Origin: Neptunomonas japonica JAMM 1380
GTDB lineage: Bacteria > Pseudomonadota > Gammaproteobacteria > Pseudomonadales > Balneatricaceae
DNA: 64,000 nt
Direction: 5' to 3'
NCBI RefSeq assembly: GCF_016592555.1
Contig: NZ_AP014546.1
Span: forward strand, 2,738,501-2,802,500
The notes under the pieces are model-generated. The model ran no database searches. It had not been told where the DNA came from and saw nothing but the letters and a program-made list of their open reading frames with translations. How positions within the stretch are numbered: the first letter of the stretch is position 1; each line of letters starts with the position of its first letter. The position numbers and the translations under genes were made by a program. This document shows positions 54,120 through 62,983 of this stretch, in pieces.

Positions 54120-55100
54120 ATGAAATTTGTACCTAAGAAAACCGCTATCTTGCTTGCGTCCTTACTCACACTCGGCTCAGCAGGCAGCGCTTCTGCAGAG
54201 ACTCAGTGGCATATGCCAACCCCTTATGGCGATGCTAACCTTCCTACCCAGATCGCTCATCAGTTTGCTGAAGAGATCAAAAACAAAACAGCAGGCGATC
54301 TCGATATTATTGTTCACTCCGGCGCTTCACTGATCAAACACCCTGAAATCCCTCGTGCTGTAAAAACCGGCCAGGTGCAGCTAGGAGAAGTTTTTATCGG
54401 CATTATGGGTAACACCCACCCAGTCTTTAAGCACGATAACATTCCCTTCTTAGCAACCACTTACGATAGCGCTGAAAAACTCTGGAATGCAGCAAAGCCT
54501 GAAGTTGAAAAACAACTCAACAAAGAAGGAATGATGTTGCTATACACAGTCGCATGGCCTGCTCAAAGCCTGTATACCAAGTCTCCCGTTAACTCTTTAG
54601 CAGACCTAAAGGGATCTAAGATGCGCGCTTACAGCCCTTCGACTTCTCGTCTGGCTGATCTGATGAATACGTCACCAACAACGGTTCAGGTACCAGAAAT
54701 TCCTCAGGCATTCAGCACCGGTATTATCGATGCGATGATTACCTCCCCTTCTACCGGCGTTAATGGTCAGGCATGGGATTACCTAAGCCATTACACCGAT
54801 GTGCGCGCATGGATTCCTAAGAACGTTGTTGTTGTTAACAAAAGATCTTTCAAACGACTTGATAAGAAAACTCAACAAGTGATTCTTGCAGCAGCAGCAA
54901 ACGCAGAACTTAAAGGTTGGGCAGGTGTTCGAGGCAAAGCACTAGAAGATACTAAAACGCTAGCAGATAAAGGGATTATTGTGTCTGATCCTTCGGCAGA
55001 GCTAATGGCTGAGCTCAATAAAATTGGCGCAACCATGATTGAAGAATGGAAAGCAGAAGCACCTGAGGTTGAAGCAATACTGTCTAACTTTAACCAGTAA
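54120..55100 (+). CDS. TRAP transporter substrate-binding protein (DctP)
   Basis: This ~326-residue periplasmic protein has a signal peptide (TLGSAGSASAE) and the DctP fold (PTQIAHQFAEEIKNKTAGDLDIIVHSGASL; SLADLKGSKMRAYSPS). It binds a carboxylate and hands it to the QM channel encoded next. The ATG at 54120 with GGAGAATAATA is the start; the frame is open earlier but overlaps the promoter. Confidence 0.92.
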   Translation: MKFVPKKTAILLASLLTLGSAGSASAETQWHMPTPYGDANLPTQIAHQFAEEIKNKTAGDLDIIVHSGASLIKHPEIPRAVKTGQVQLGEVFIGIMGNTHPVFKHDNIPFLATTYDSAEKLWNAAKPEVEKQLNKEGMMLLYTVAWPAQSLYTKSPVNSLADLKGSKMRAYSPSTSRLADLMNTSPTTVQVPEIPQAFSTGIIDAMITSPSTGVNGQAWDYLSHYTDVRAWIPKNVVVVNKRSFKRLDKKTQQVILAAAANAELKGWAGVRGKALEDTKTLADKGIIVSDPSAELMAELNKIGATMIEEWKAEAPEVEAILSNFNQ

Positions 55101-55115
55101 TTTTCGTCGCCAACA

Positions 55116-55138
55116 GGCCCTGCTAATCCCGCAGGGCC
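55116..55138 (+). terminator. Hairpin between dctP and dctQ
   Basis: GGCCCTGC (55116-55123) and GCAGGGCC (55131-55138) form a strong 8-bp stem without a T-run. It probably stabilises the dctP message or reduces read-through, keeping the binding protein in excess. Confidence 0.7.
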
Positions 55139-55157
55139 CATTACAGAGGTTATTACT

Positions 55158-55676
55158 ATGCGTGCTCTACTCGATAAGCTTTATCTAGCATCCGGGTACT
55201 TATCGGGGTTTTGTATTGTCCTGATTACCTTAATTATTACTGCACAAATTGTCGGTAGGATGTTCGGTTTTATTGTGCCTTCTGCAGAAGACTTTTCTGG
55301 CTATGCACTGGCCGCGGCTACATTTTTCGGCCTTGCCTACACCTTTCGTGAAGGCGGGCACATCCGTGTCACTCTGGTTATCCAGCATTGGAGAGAAGGC
55401 TCACGCTACATTCAAGAATTACTCGTGCTGTTTTTTGCACTGCTACTGGTTAGCTTTATGTCTTTCTATTCTATCCACATGGTGTGGGAGTCATACATTT
55501 TTGAAGAGGTCTCTTCAGGATACGTCTCTATTCCAATTTGGATACCTCAAGTACCTGTCGCTTTAGGTATTGTCGTGCTGAACATCGCCATATTGGACGA
55601 TGTTATCGCCTTACTAAGACGCCACACTCCTTCGTACAAAGCTCACGAAGGTGAAATTCATCTGGAGGATACCTAA
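55158..55676 (+). CDS. TRAP transporter small permease (DctQ)
   Basis: This 172-residue protein has four hydrophobic helices (for example ILVLLITLIITAQIVGRM-type and LVLFFALLLVSFM) and the DctQ pattern SAEDFSGYALAAATFFGLAYTFREGGHIRV. It forms the small subunit of the TRAP channel. Its stop overlaps the dctM start by one base. Confidence 0.92.
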   Translation: MRALLDKLYLASGYLSGFCIVLITLIITAQIVGRMFGFIVPSAEDFSGYALAAATFFGLAYTFREGGHIRVTLVIQHWREGSRYIQELLVLFFALLLVSFMSFYSIHMVWESYIFEEVSSGYVSIPIWIPQVPVALGIVVLNIAILDDVIALLRRHTPSYKAHEGEIHLEDT

Positions 55677-56983
55677 TGGATATTGCAATCATAGGAGCCT
55701 CGCTGGCGATATTCATGTTACTCATGTTAGCGCTAGGGGTTTGGGTGTCATTAGCGCTATTTGGTGTAGGTGTGCTGGGCTTGTACTTATCAGGCAACAG
55801 CCAGATAGGCTTACTCTTTGCGACATCAACCTGGGGAGCTAGTACTTCTTGGTCACTGACCGCATTACCATTATTTATCTGGATGGGAGAGATACTTTTT
55901 CGCACCCGCCTTTCTGAAGATCTTTTCAAAGGCCTATCGCCTTGGTTAAGTGGACTTCCGGGCAAGCTGCTTCATGTAAACGTACTCAGTTGCGGTATTT
56001 TTGCGGCTGTTTCTGGCTCTTCCGCCGCCACAGCCGCTACCATCGGGCGAATGACACTGCCAGAGCTAAAAGCTCAAGGCTACAGCGACCGCATGGCGGT
56101 TGGTACACTTGCAGGATCAGGTACGCTGGGGTTACTGATTCCACCATCAATTATCCTGATTGTTTACGGTGTTGCTGCTGAGGTATCAATTGGTCGTCTG
56201 TTTATCGCTGGCGCACTTCCCGGTTTGTTATTGGTGAGTTTGTTCATGGGCTACACCATCATCTGGGCATTGCTAAATAAAGACGAATTACCAACACACA
56301 ATAAAGAACACGTTTCTTTTGCAGCGAAAATTAAAGCATTACGGTTATTGCTACCCATTATGGGCCTGATCGGTTTTGTACTCGGGTCAATTTATGGCGG
56401 CTTAACCACTCCTACCGAAGCAGCTGCGTTAGGTGTTGTCGGTGCGCTGTTTCTAGCAGCAGTGACCGGCTCGCTGGATATGAGCAGCTTTGGAGGAAGC
56501 CTCACAGGAGCGGTTAAGAGTTCTTGTATGATCGGAATGATTCTAGCCGGTGCTCACTTTCTTACCTTAGCGATGGGCTTTCTTGGAATCCCACGAGCAT
56601 TGGCAGAATGGATTGGGCATATGTCTTTGTCTCCAGGAGTACTGTTGATTTATTTAACCGTGTTGTTTGTTGCTCTGGGCTGCTTCCTCGATGGTATTTC
56701 AGTAGTGGTATTAACGGTTGCTGTGGTGCTGCCAATGGTGCAACAGGCTGGCATCGACCTACTCTGGTTCGGTATCTATATCGTTCTTGTGGTCGAGATG
56801 TCACAGATCACGCCACCGGTTGGCTTCAATCTGTTTGTCATTCAGTCCTTAACCGGTAAAAATATTCTGTACGTGGCCCGTGCCGCGCTGCCGTTTTTCT
56901 TACTCATACTTTTTGCTGTGGTATTAATCTATCTATTCCCTGAGATAGTCACTTACCTTCCAACATCCATGAGCCAACGATGA
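55676..56983 (+). CDS. TRAP transporter large permease (DctM)
   Basis: This 435-residue integral membrane protein has about 12 helices and DctM motifs: SSAATAATIGRMTLPELKAQGYS and LIPPSIILIVYGV, and AALGVVGALFLA near the middle. It is the main channel of a Na+- or H+-driven dicarboxylate-type importer. It ends the TRAP operon, and a hairpin follows. Confidence 0.93.
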   Translation: MDIAIIGASLAIFMLLMLALGVWVSLALFGVGVLGLYLSGNSQIGLLFATSTWGASTSWSLTALPLFIWMGEILFRTRLSEDLFKGLSPWLSGLPGKLLHVNVLSCGIFAAVSGSSAATAATIGRMTLPELKAQGYSDRMAVGTLAGSGTLGLLIPPSIILIVYGVAAEVSIGRLFIAGALPGLLLVSLFMGYTIIWALLNKDELPTHNKEHVSFAAKIKALRLLLPIMGLIGFVLGSIYGGLTTPTEAAALGVVGALFLAAVTGSLDMSSFGGSLTGAVKSSCMIGMILAGAHFLTLAMGFLGIPRALAEWIGHMSLSPGVLLIYLTVLFVALGCFLDGISVVVLTVAVVLPMVQQAGIDLLWFGIYIVLVVEMSQITPPVGFNLFVIQSLTGKNILYVARAALPFFLLILFAVVLIYLFPEIVTYLPTSMSQR

Positions 56984-56987
56984 TCTA

Positions 56988-57021
56988 CAGAGGGCCGCTA
57001 CTAAGATGTTCCGGCCCTCTG
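56988..57021 (+). terminator. Hairpin after dctM
   Basis: CAGAGGGCCG (56988-56997) and CGGCCCTCTG (57012-57021) form a perfect 10-bp GC-rich stem just past the dctM stop. The T-run after it is poor, so termination may be partial. Confidence 0.75.
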
Positions 57022-57058
57022 ATTAACTTCCAATAACAAATACAGTTGAGCCGTATCG

Positions 57059-57613
57059 ATGAATACACGATTTAAAAGCCTGATTAGCCAATACATAAAA
57101 GCGAAAGATAACAATAAACCTCACTTAATGAATGGTGTGTTTGCAGAACAAGCTACATTAAAAATGCTTGTACAAACAGACAACATATCATTTCCAGCAG
57201 AGGTTGAAGGCCTAGGGAACATAACCCATACACTGGTTAGCGAGTTCAACAACAAGTACGAGAACATCTACACCCTTTGCCTCATCGATACCGTGCAACA
57301 GCAACAAAGAAGCCTTAACTGTCGTTGGGTTGTTTGCATGACGGAAAAAGCCTCCGGCTCATTGCGTTTAGGCTACGGTGATTATCTTTGGAGCTTTACA
57401 GATGACACCCCGACCCTGATTAATGATTTAACAATTACTATTGAGAATATGACTCTTTTACCTCCAGAGTTGCAGCCTCAAGCATTATCTTGGTTTGATA
57501 AACTCCCATACCCGTGGGCTCTCTCATCAGACCTACAGACAACAGTGCCTGACATCGAGCTACTCATCACGACTCTAAAGCCTCTTTATCAGACCAAAGA
57601 CAGCCCTAAATAG
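57059..57613 (+). CDS. SnoaL-like/NTF2-fold protein
   Basis: This 184-residue protein starts with helices and an NTF2-like pattern (YIKAKDNNKPHLMNGVFAEQATLKMLV), then beta strands. SnoaL-like members are often small enzymes or accessory proteins. I cannot assign a function. It lies 23 bp before the SDR gene and may form an operon with it. Confidence 0.6.
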   Translation: MNTRFKSLISQYIKAKDNNKPHLMNGVFAEQATLKMLVQTDNISFPAEVEGLGNITHTLVSEFNNKYENIYTLCLIDTVQQQQRSLNCRWVVCMTEKASGSLRLGYGDYLWSFTDDTPTLINDLTITIENMTLLPPELQPQALSWFDKLPYPWALSSDLQTTVPDIELLITTLKPLYQTKDSPK

Positions 57614-57636
57614 AAAACTGAAAAGGAACAGATCAA

Positions 57637-58314
57637 ATGCCTACTATATTAATTACCGGTGCTAACCGAGGCATCGGCCGGGCTTTAGCTCAGTCTTATC
57701 TACAAGATGGTTGGCGGGTTTTTGCGGCCAGCCGTAATCCAAGCGAGTCTTTAATTGAAGGAGTGGAAGCAATAACTCTGGACTTAAGCAACCCGGAGTC
57801 CATCCAAGAACTGAAGCGAACACTGGCGGGGATCCCCATCGATATTGTCTGGAATAATGCGGGTGTCTACCTGGATAAAAACCAGCCCTTAGAACAGATC
57901 GATAACAACGACTGGCTACGTTCGTTCGAAATCAACTGCATCGCGCCTATCCGTATCGCACAAGCTCTGGCAGAAAACGTGAGTATGTCAGAGCGAAAAG
58001 TGATTGCCTTCACCACGAGCAAGATGGCGTCACTCACCGTCAATGGAGCCAGAGCCTACGCATACCGTTCATCAAAGACCGCACTCAATATGGCGGTGCG
58101 CTGCTTTGCAAAAGACCAAGAAGCTCAAGGGATCAGCTGCCTTCTGTTACACCCCGGGCATGTAAAAACAGATATGGGAGGGCCAGAAGGAGAAATCGAC
58201 ATAGCAACCAGCATTGCCGGTATGCGATCTGTAGTCGACCAGATTAGCCCAGCCTATAAAGCCAATATGGATGAAGGCTACTTTGATTACGACGGCAGCA
58301 GAATCCCATGGTAA
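57637..58314 (+). CDS. Short-chain dehydrogenase/reductase
   Basis: This 225-residue SDR has the cofactor motif TGANRGIG near the start, NNAGVY in the middle and active-site Tyr/Lys in YRSSK. It oxidises or reduces a hydroxyl/carbonyl group with NAD(P)H. AAAAGGA provides the ribosome binding site. The substrate is unknown. Confidence 0.9.
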   Translation: MPTILITGANRGIGRALAQSYLQDGWRVFAASRNPSESLIEGVEAITLDLSNPESIQELKRTLAGIPIDIVWNNAGVYLDKNQPLEQIDNNDWLRSFEINCIAPIRIAQALAENVSMSERKVIAFTTSKMASLTVNGARAYAYRSSKTALNMAVRCFAKDQEAQGISCLLLHPGHVKTDMGGPEGEIDIATSIAGMRSVVDQISPAYKANMDEGYFDYDGSRIPW

Positions 58315-58372
58315 AGATGGCGATTTGGCCCAACAACTTTATGACAGTTGTTTGAACAATAAGAACTTACTC

Positions 58373-59551
58373 TTACAGTGTGACACCCTGCTCACAAAGT
58401 ACTTTAATCTGCTCATCACTGTATCCTATTGAAGCTAATACACTACGGCCATCCGCGCCGACTTCTCGGCCAATATGCTTATACTGCACTGTTGAACCTG
58501 AAAGCTTTATCGGTTGGGCTATTTGAGTTTGCGTTTCGCCTCCCTGAACTGGCACTTCTATAAGCATTTCACGGCCTAATATCTGTGGATGTTCCAATGC
58601 TTCCTTCATACTCAATACCGGTTCAACACAGGCTTCAACTTCAGCGAAAACTTCACTCCAATGCGCAAAATCTTTTTCGCCAATATCCTTTTTAAGTCGA
58701 CTTTTGAGTAATTGTTGATCTTCAGGCTTGGGACTTAAGCCATAAGGCACTAGCTCAGGGCAACCTAACACCTCGCAAAGCTTTTTCATAAATTGGGGCT
58801 CTAACCCACCCACCGACATATAACGCCCGTCAGATGTTTGGTAGTAGTCATAAAATGAACCACCGTTTAAGAGTTCTGATTCATACTTAGGTTCATGTCC
58901 TGCTGCGGCTACGGCTGAACCAACCATACCATTTAGTGCAAATGCAGCATCCGTCATACTAATATCTATATGCTGGCCTTCACCTGTAACTTGCCTTTGG
59001 ATCACGGCGCTTAAGATACCAACCACACTGTGCATTGACCCACCAGCCACATCTGCTAGCTGCACCCCTAAAGGTAACGGACCTTCTTTTTTACGACCGG
59101 TATAACTACTAACCCCGGCAATGGCTAGATAGTTAATATCGTGACCCGGTCTATCTTTGTATGGACCTGTTTGCCCAAACCCTGTGATCGAGCAATAAAT
59201 AAGGCGAGGATTTAGTTCTTTTAGGTCTTGGTAGCCTAACCCCAACCTATCCATAACACCTGGCCGAAACTGCTCAAGAATGATGTCATATTCAACAATA
59301 ATTTTTTTGATGACTTCGATGGCTTGTTGCTGTTTAAGATCAAGAGCAATAGAGCTTTTTGAGCGGTTCAAATAGGCTTGTGCCGTTGAAACCCCATCGG
59401 CAAAGGGAGGTAAATTGCGGCATAGATCAACACGCGTTGGCGATTCCACTCTTAATACTTCGGCGCCAAGATCGGCCATCATCATCGAGGCATAAGGGCC
59501 CGGCAGTAAAGTTGAAAAATCCAATACTTTTAGTGATTCCAATGGCGACAT
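58373..59551 (-). CDS. CaiB/BaiF family CoA-transferase
   Basis: This 392-residue type III CoA-transferase or alpha-methylacyl-CoA racemase has the signature LLPGPYASMMMADLGAEVLRVE at the start and Asp in GHDINYLAIAG. It transfers CoA between acids or racemises branched acyl-CoA. It is divergent from the enoyl-CoA hydratase gene and probably acts in the same pathway. Confidence 0.9.
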   Translation of the reverse strand: MSPLESLKVLDFSTLLPGPYASMMMADLGAEVLRVESPTRVDLCRNLPPFADGVSTAQAYLNRSKSSIALDLKQQQAIEVIKKIIVEYDIILEQFRPGVMDRLGLGYQDLKELNPRLIYCSITGFGQTGPYKDRPGHDINYLAIAGVSSYTGRKKEGPLPLGVQLADVAGGSMHSVVGILSAVIQRQVTGEGQHIDISMTDAAFALNGMVGSAVAAAGHEPKYESELLNGGSFYDYYQTSDGRYMSVGGLEPQFMKKLCEVLGCPELVPYGLSPKPEDQQLLKSRLKKDIGEKDFAHWSEVFAEVEACVEPVLSMKEALEHPQILGREMLIEVPVQGGETQTQIAQPIKLSGSTVQYKHIGREVGADGRSVLASIGYSDEQIKVLCEQGVTL

Positions 59552-59677
59552 TTTTTCTTCCCCTTAGTGATATCAAACATGCGGCTCGTGATTACAACGC
59601 TATTTTCTTACTCGAATAGCACGTAAACAATGACCCTTTGAACCATATTGATGTACGAAAAAAGACAAACCACATTT

Positions 59678-59717
59678 TTGACTAGTCAATTTTTTTGTCT
59701 TTTTTGATCATTGATCA
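59678..59717. promoter_or_regulatory. Palindromes between the CoA-transferase and hydratase genes
   Basis: TTGACTAGTCAA (59678-59689) is a perfect 12-bp palindrome. TGATCA-T-TGATCA (59705-59717) is a second symmetrical site 15 bp away. They lie in the divergent promoter region and are candidate regulator sites for both genes. Confidence 0.5.
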
Positions 59718-59784
59718 TCACAACTATCTATTTCAAAGTGGTATCAATTTTCATATACCTACAGTTCACTGAAAGGAGCACTTT

Positions 59785-60567
59785 ATGCCTGAACCAGCTG
59801 ACATTCTTTACCAAGTCGAAGGGGCTATCGCCACCATCACGTTAAACCGAGTAAATCAAGCCAATGCTATTAATACTGTTTTTGCGCAATTACTCCTCAA
59901 ATACTGCAAACAGGCTGCTGAAGACGATAATGTACTAATCGTAATTATTAATGCGAATGGCAAAAATTTCTGCGCAGGCGCAGAGCTTTCTAACGAAGTA
60001 TTAACCATTAATATTGAAGACTTTATAAACGATGTTTGTAAACCGATCGTGCTGTTAATATCAGAGATGAACAAACCCGTTATTTCTGTAGTTAACGGAT
60101 CAGCTGCCGGTATTGGTGCGGCTTTTGCGCTCGCTGCGGATTTGTGTGTCATGGCAGATGACGCCCACTTTTATCTCGCCTTTAGTGATATTAGCCTTGT
60201 TCCTGATGGCGGAATGTCTTGGATGCTAACCCAGCAATTAGGCAAGAAGCGGGCTTATCAACTGCTTATCGAAGGCGCGCGCATTAGCGCAACAGAGGCA
60301 CTTACATTAGGGCTATGTAACAAGGTATTCTCCGCCTCGCAATTACAAACAGATACCCTAACATGGGCTATTAGATTATCAGAACGCGCCCCATTGTCAC
60401 TGTCTTTAACTAAGCACGCCGTCAATACAGCATCACAAGGAAGTGGGTTGAATCAATCCATTAGTACTGAAGCTAAATTACAACGGCTTTGCCAGCTCAG
60501 TGAAGATTTTCAAGAAGCTTTAGCCGCATTTAAAGAAAAGCGCTCCCCTCAATACAAAGGTTGCTAG
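59785..60567 (+). CDS. Enoyl-CoA hydratase/isomerase family protein
   Basis: This 260-residue crotonase has the oxyanion-hole segments NFCAGAELS and GSAAGIGAAFALAADLCVMADDAHF. The catalytic Glu pair of classic hydratases is partly replaced (SLVPDGGMSWML), as in PaaG-like isomerase/hydratase members. AAGGAGC is a strong ribosome binding site. It should work on an acyl-CoA made by the divergent CoA-transferase. Confidence 0.87.
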   Translation: MPEPADILYQVEGAIATITLNRVNQANAINTVFAQLLLKYCKQAAEDDNVLIVIINANGKNFCAGAELSNEVLTINIEDFINDVCKPIVLLISEMNKPVISVVNGSAAGIGAAFALAADLCVMADDAHFYLAFSDISLVPDGGMSWMLTQQLGKKRAYQLLIEGARISATEALTLGLCNKVFSASQLQTDTLTWAIRLSERAPLSLSLTKHAVNTASQGSGLNQSISTEAKLQRLCQLSEDFQEALAAFKEKRSPQYKGC

Positions 60568-60617
60568 TATTGATTATTAACAAGGACGGACAACACAACC
60601 ATGTCCGTCCATTTCAT

Positions 60618-61625
60618 CTACCCATTAGCACTTCTATAATGCCCGGGCGTAATACCGGTCCAGCCTTTAAATGCACGTATAAACGCACCAGGTTCAGTAA
60701 AGCCGACACGGTAGGCAATATCAGTAATTGATAACCCCGCCGCTTGCATATGGTGAATCGCTAAATCTCTTCTTAATAAATCTTTAATCTGTTGGTAAGA
60801 GCTACCTTCACTTTTAAGCTTACGCCTTAATGTCGAAGGTGTGAGGTTTACCTTCAAGGCTACCTCCTCAAAATCAAACATGTCATTAGGAAATTCTGGG
60901 GTTTGCTTAACAATAATACGCACCTTACCTGTATAACTATTATCAACCGTAGGGGGTACTAGCACACTAAACGGAAAGTTCTTTAAAAAAACCGCAAGTT
61001 CAACTGGCTCACGTGTTATGGGTTGCTCCAAGTAGTCTGTGCTAAAGCACAATGCACTCTCTTTTTGTTCAAAATAATGCGGGCCAGGTAGCATGTATTT
61101 ATATTCATGTAGGTGTTCGGGCGGTGCAAAATTTAGCATCACTTTAGAGAGCACCACTTGCGTCCCTATTAGCCAACTAATAAAACGGTGCCATGTGGTT
61201 AAAAGAAAATCGATAAGTATATGGTCTGGATCATTTTCCGGCGCACCACAGGCAACGCTAAGGCAAACCTCTTTGTCTTTTATGGACGTTTGAATTTTGA
61301 GGTTGGTAAACAAACTATAAAAATCACCTGCTTTTTTTAGCACCTCCTTTACGTTGCGACAAGAAACACACTGTTCAGCAAGAAAAGCAAAAGTGCCCGG
61401 TTTACAAGCCTGCCCACTTAATCCAAAAAACTCATCGTCCATTACCGACCATGCACCACGGCAATAGCTCACAAATGCTTTTAAAGGAACCCGGCGATTG
61501 GGGGTTTGCAAAATGAGGGGGCTTACGCTTGCTTGTTTAAGCAAACTATTATTTGAGTACCCTGCACGCTCAACAGCCCTGCTAATTGACGTGAGGAAAT
61601 GATTGTGAAGCGTTACGTGTTCCAT
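60618..61625 (-). CDS. AraC-family regulator with Arabinose_bd-type N-domain
   Basis: This ~335-residue regulator has an N-terminal OruR/ArgR-like domain (PNRRVPLKAFVSYCRGAW, DEFFGLSGQACKPGTFAFL) and a C-terminal AraC helix-turn-helix pair (LSITDIAYRVGFTEPGAFIRAFKGWTGITPGHYR). I choose the ATG at 61625 (7 bases after AAGGA); ATG at 61628 and an earlier ATG at 61673 are alternatives. It is likely the local regulator of the surrounding catabolic genes. Confidence 0.88.
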   Translation of the reverse strand: MEHVTLHNHFLTSISRAVERAGYSNNSLLKQASVSPLILQTPNRRVPLKAFVSYCRGAWSVMDDEFFGLSGQACKPGTFAFLAEQCVSCRNVKEVLKKAGDFYSLFTNLKIQTSIKDKEVCLSVACGAPENDPDHILIDFLLTTWHRFISWLIGTQVVLSKVMLNFAPPEHLHEYKYMLPGPHYFEQKESALCFSTDYLEQPITREPVELAVFLKNFPFSVLVPPTVDNSYTGKVRIIVKQTPEFPNDMFDFEEVALKVNLTPSTLRRKLKSEGSSYQQIKDLLRRDLAIHHMQAAGLSITDIAYRVGFTEPGAFIRAFKGWTGITPGHYRSANG

Positions 61626-61702
61626 CATCCGTTCCTTATTGTTGTTTTCAGATGTGGGAAAAACTGATAACAACGACTGGTGCCGCTGTTATCACTAAAA
61701 CG

Positions 61703-62902
61703 TTACCCCATAGCTTTCGTAGCTATCGCAACAATTTTTTCAGGAGGGATAGGCAAAAATAGTCCGACAGGATCAGATGCCACAGCGATCACAATACTTT
61801 CCATTGCATCAGCTGGAATTTTAAAGCGTGCAAAGTTTTGAGCTTGACCTGTTTCTTTTAACAAGCCACGTAACCTTGCGATAACTGCATCAAGCTGCTC
61901 ATCTGCAGATAACCCTATAACATTGAGATTTAGAGCCTGAGACAACCTTTCAGCATTTGGTAAGTAAAAATCTCTTAGCTCTTCCATAACAATGGGCAAT
62001 AAAACTGCATTGGCATCACCATGGGGAATATGAAACATAGCGCCAAATGCATGAGCGCAGTTGTGCACGGGCATTGCATTAAGCGCATTTATAAACGCAT
62101 TACATGCCATGGTGCTGGCTTGCAGCATACTTGAACGCGCCGCAACATTTTGGCCATCGTTGACGGCCGTCGGTAAATTTCGTTCAATTAGCTGCGCTGA
62201 CATGAACGCATGCGCATCAGTAAAATGATCCGAGTTAGGAGACGCCACCGTTTCAAGCGCATGTGTTAATGCATCCATCCCGGTTGATGCAGTAATGTGT
62301 GCAGGTAAACCTAAGGTTAAATTTGGATCTAATACGGCAATATCGGCTTCAATAAAAGGTACCGCTAAATTTCCCTTAATACCTGCCTCTTCGTTATACA
62401 GTACCGCACCTGGTGTTACTTCAGCTCCGGTACCCGCAGTTGTCGGCACAGCGATGTGGGGAATATCCATTGGGGTAGCATTGGGCCAAGATTCAATCTT
62501 AATACCCACTTGAATCGCATCACGTACATCAGTTAAGTTATGATGCAGTGCGTATTTAACGCCTTTGGCGGCATCCATTACACTGCCGCCGCCCAAAGCC
62601 AAAATGGCATCCGCTGATATTTCTCGTGCGTATCGCAAAGCTTCATTCACTGTGTCGCAAGCCGCATCTGGCGCAATACCCGTAAACACACCTGCCAATG
62701 CAGGTCGCGAACTAAAACCTGTCGTGCCAAAGACTCGTACAACTTGATCCACGATACCTGCCTGTTCAAGGCCAGCATCACTCATCAGTAATATACGTTT
62801 TGCGCCGAGCCCATCAAACAACGCTGGAATGCGAACAATCGAACCTGCTGCACAGTGCACAACAGTTCTCATAGTGTATTGTAAGTAACCGGTAGAAGAC
62901 AT
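61703..62902 (-). CDS. Iron-containing alcohol dehydrogenase
   Basis: This 399-residue type III alcohol dehydrogenase has the NAD motif GGGSVMDAAKG, PTTAGTGAEVTPGAVL, and the metal-binding histidines in GMDALTHALET and NCAHAFGAMFHIPHGDAN. It interconverts an alcohol and an aldehyde. It lies 81 bp downstream of the aldehyde dehydrogenase gene in the same direction, so the pair would take an alcohol to an acid. Confidence 0.92.
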   Translation of the reverse strand: MSSTGYLQYTMRTVVHCAAGSIVRIPALFDGLGAKRILLMSDAGLEQAGIVDQVVRVFGTTGFSSRPALAGVFTGIAPDAACDTVNEALRYAREISADAILALGGGSVMDAAKGVKYALHHNLTDVRDAIQVGIKIESWPNATPMDIPHIAVPTTAGTGAEVTPGAVLYNEEAGIKGNLAVPFIEADIAVLDPNLTLGLPAHITASTGMDALTHALETVASPNSDHFTDAHAFMSAQLIERNLPTAVNDGQNVAARSSMLQASTMACNAFINALNAMPVHNCAHAFGAMFHIPHGDANAVLLPIVMEELRDFYLPNAERLSQALNLNVIGLSADEQLDAVIARLRGLLKETGQAQNFARFKIPADAMESIVIAVASDPVGLFLPIPPEKIVAIATKAMG

Positions 62903-62926
62903 AATGTAGACCTCATTCTCGCGCTC

Positions 62927-62944
62927 TTTGTTTATATAAACAAA
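62927..62944. promoter_or_regulatory. Perfect palindrome between ALDH and alcohol dehydrogenase genes
   Basis: TTTGTTTATATAAACAAA is an exact 18-bp palindrome located 25 bp upstream of the alcohol dehydrogenase start. It could be a regulator site or an internal promoter element; as a terminator it lacks GC pairs. Confidence 0.5.
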
Positions 62945-62983
62945 AAGCGGCTATCATTCTGAATTAACTGTTTTGATTAAACT

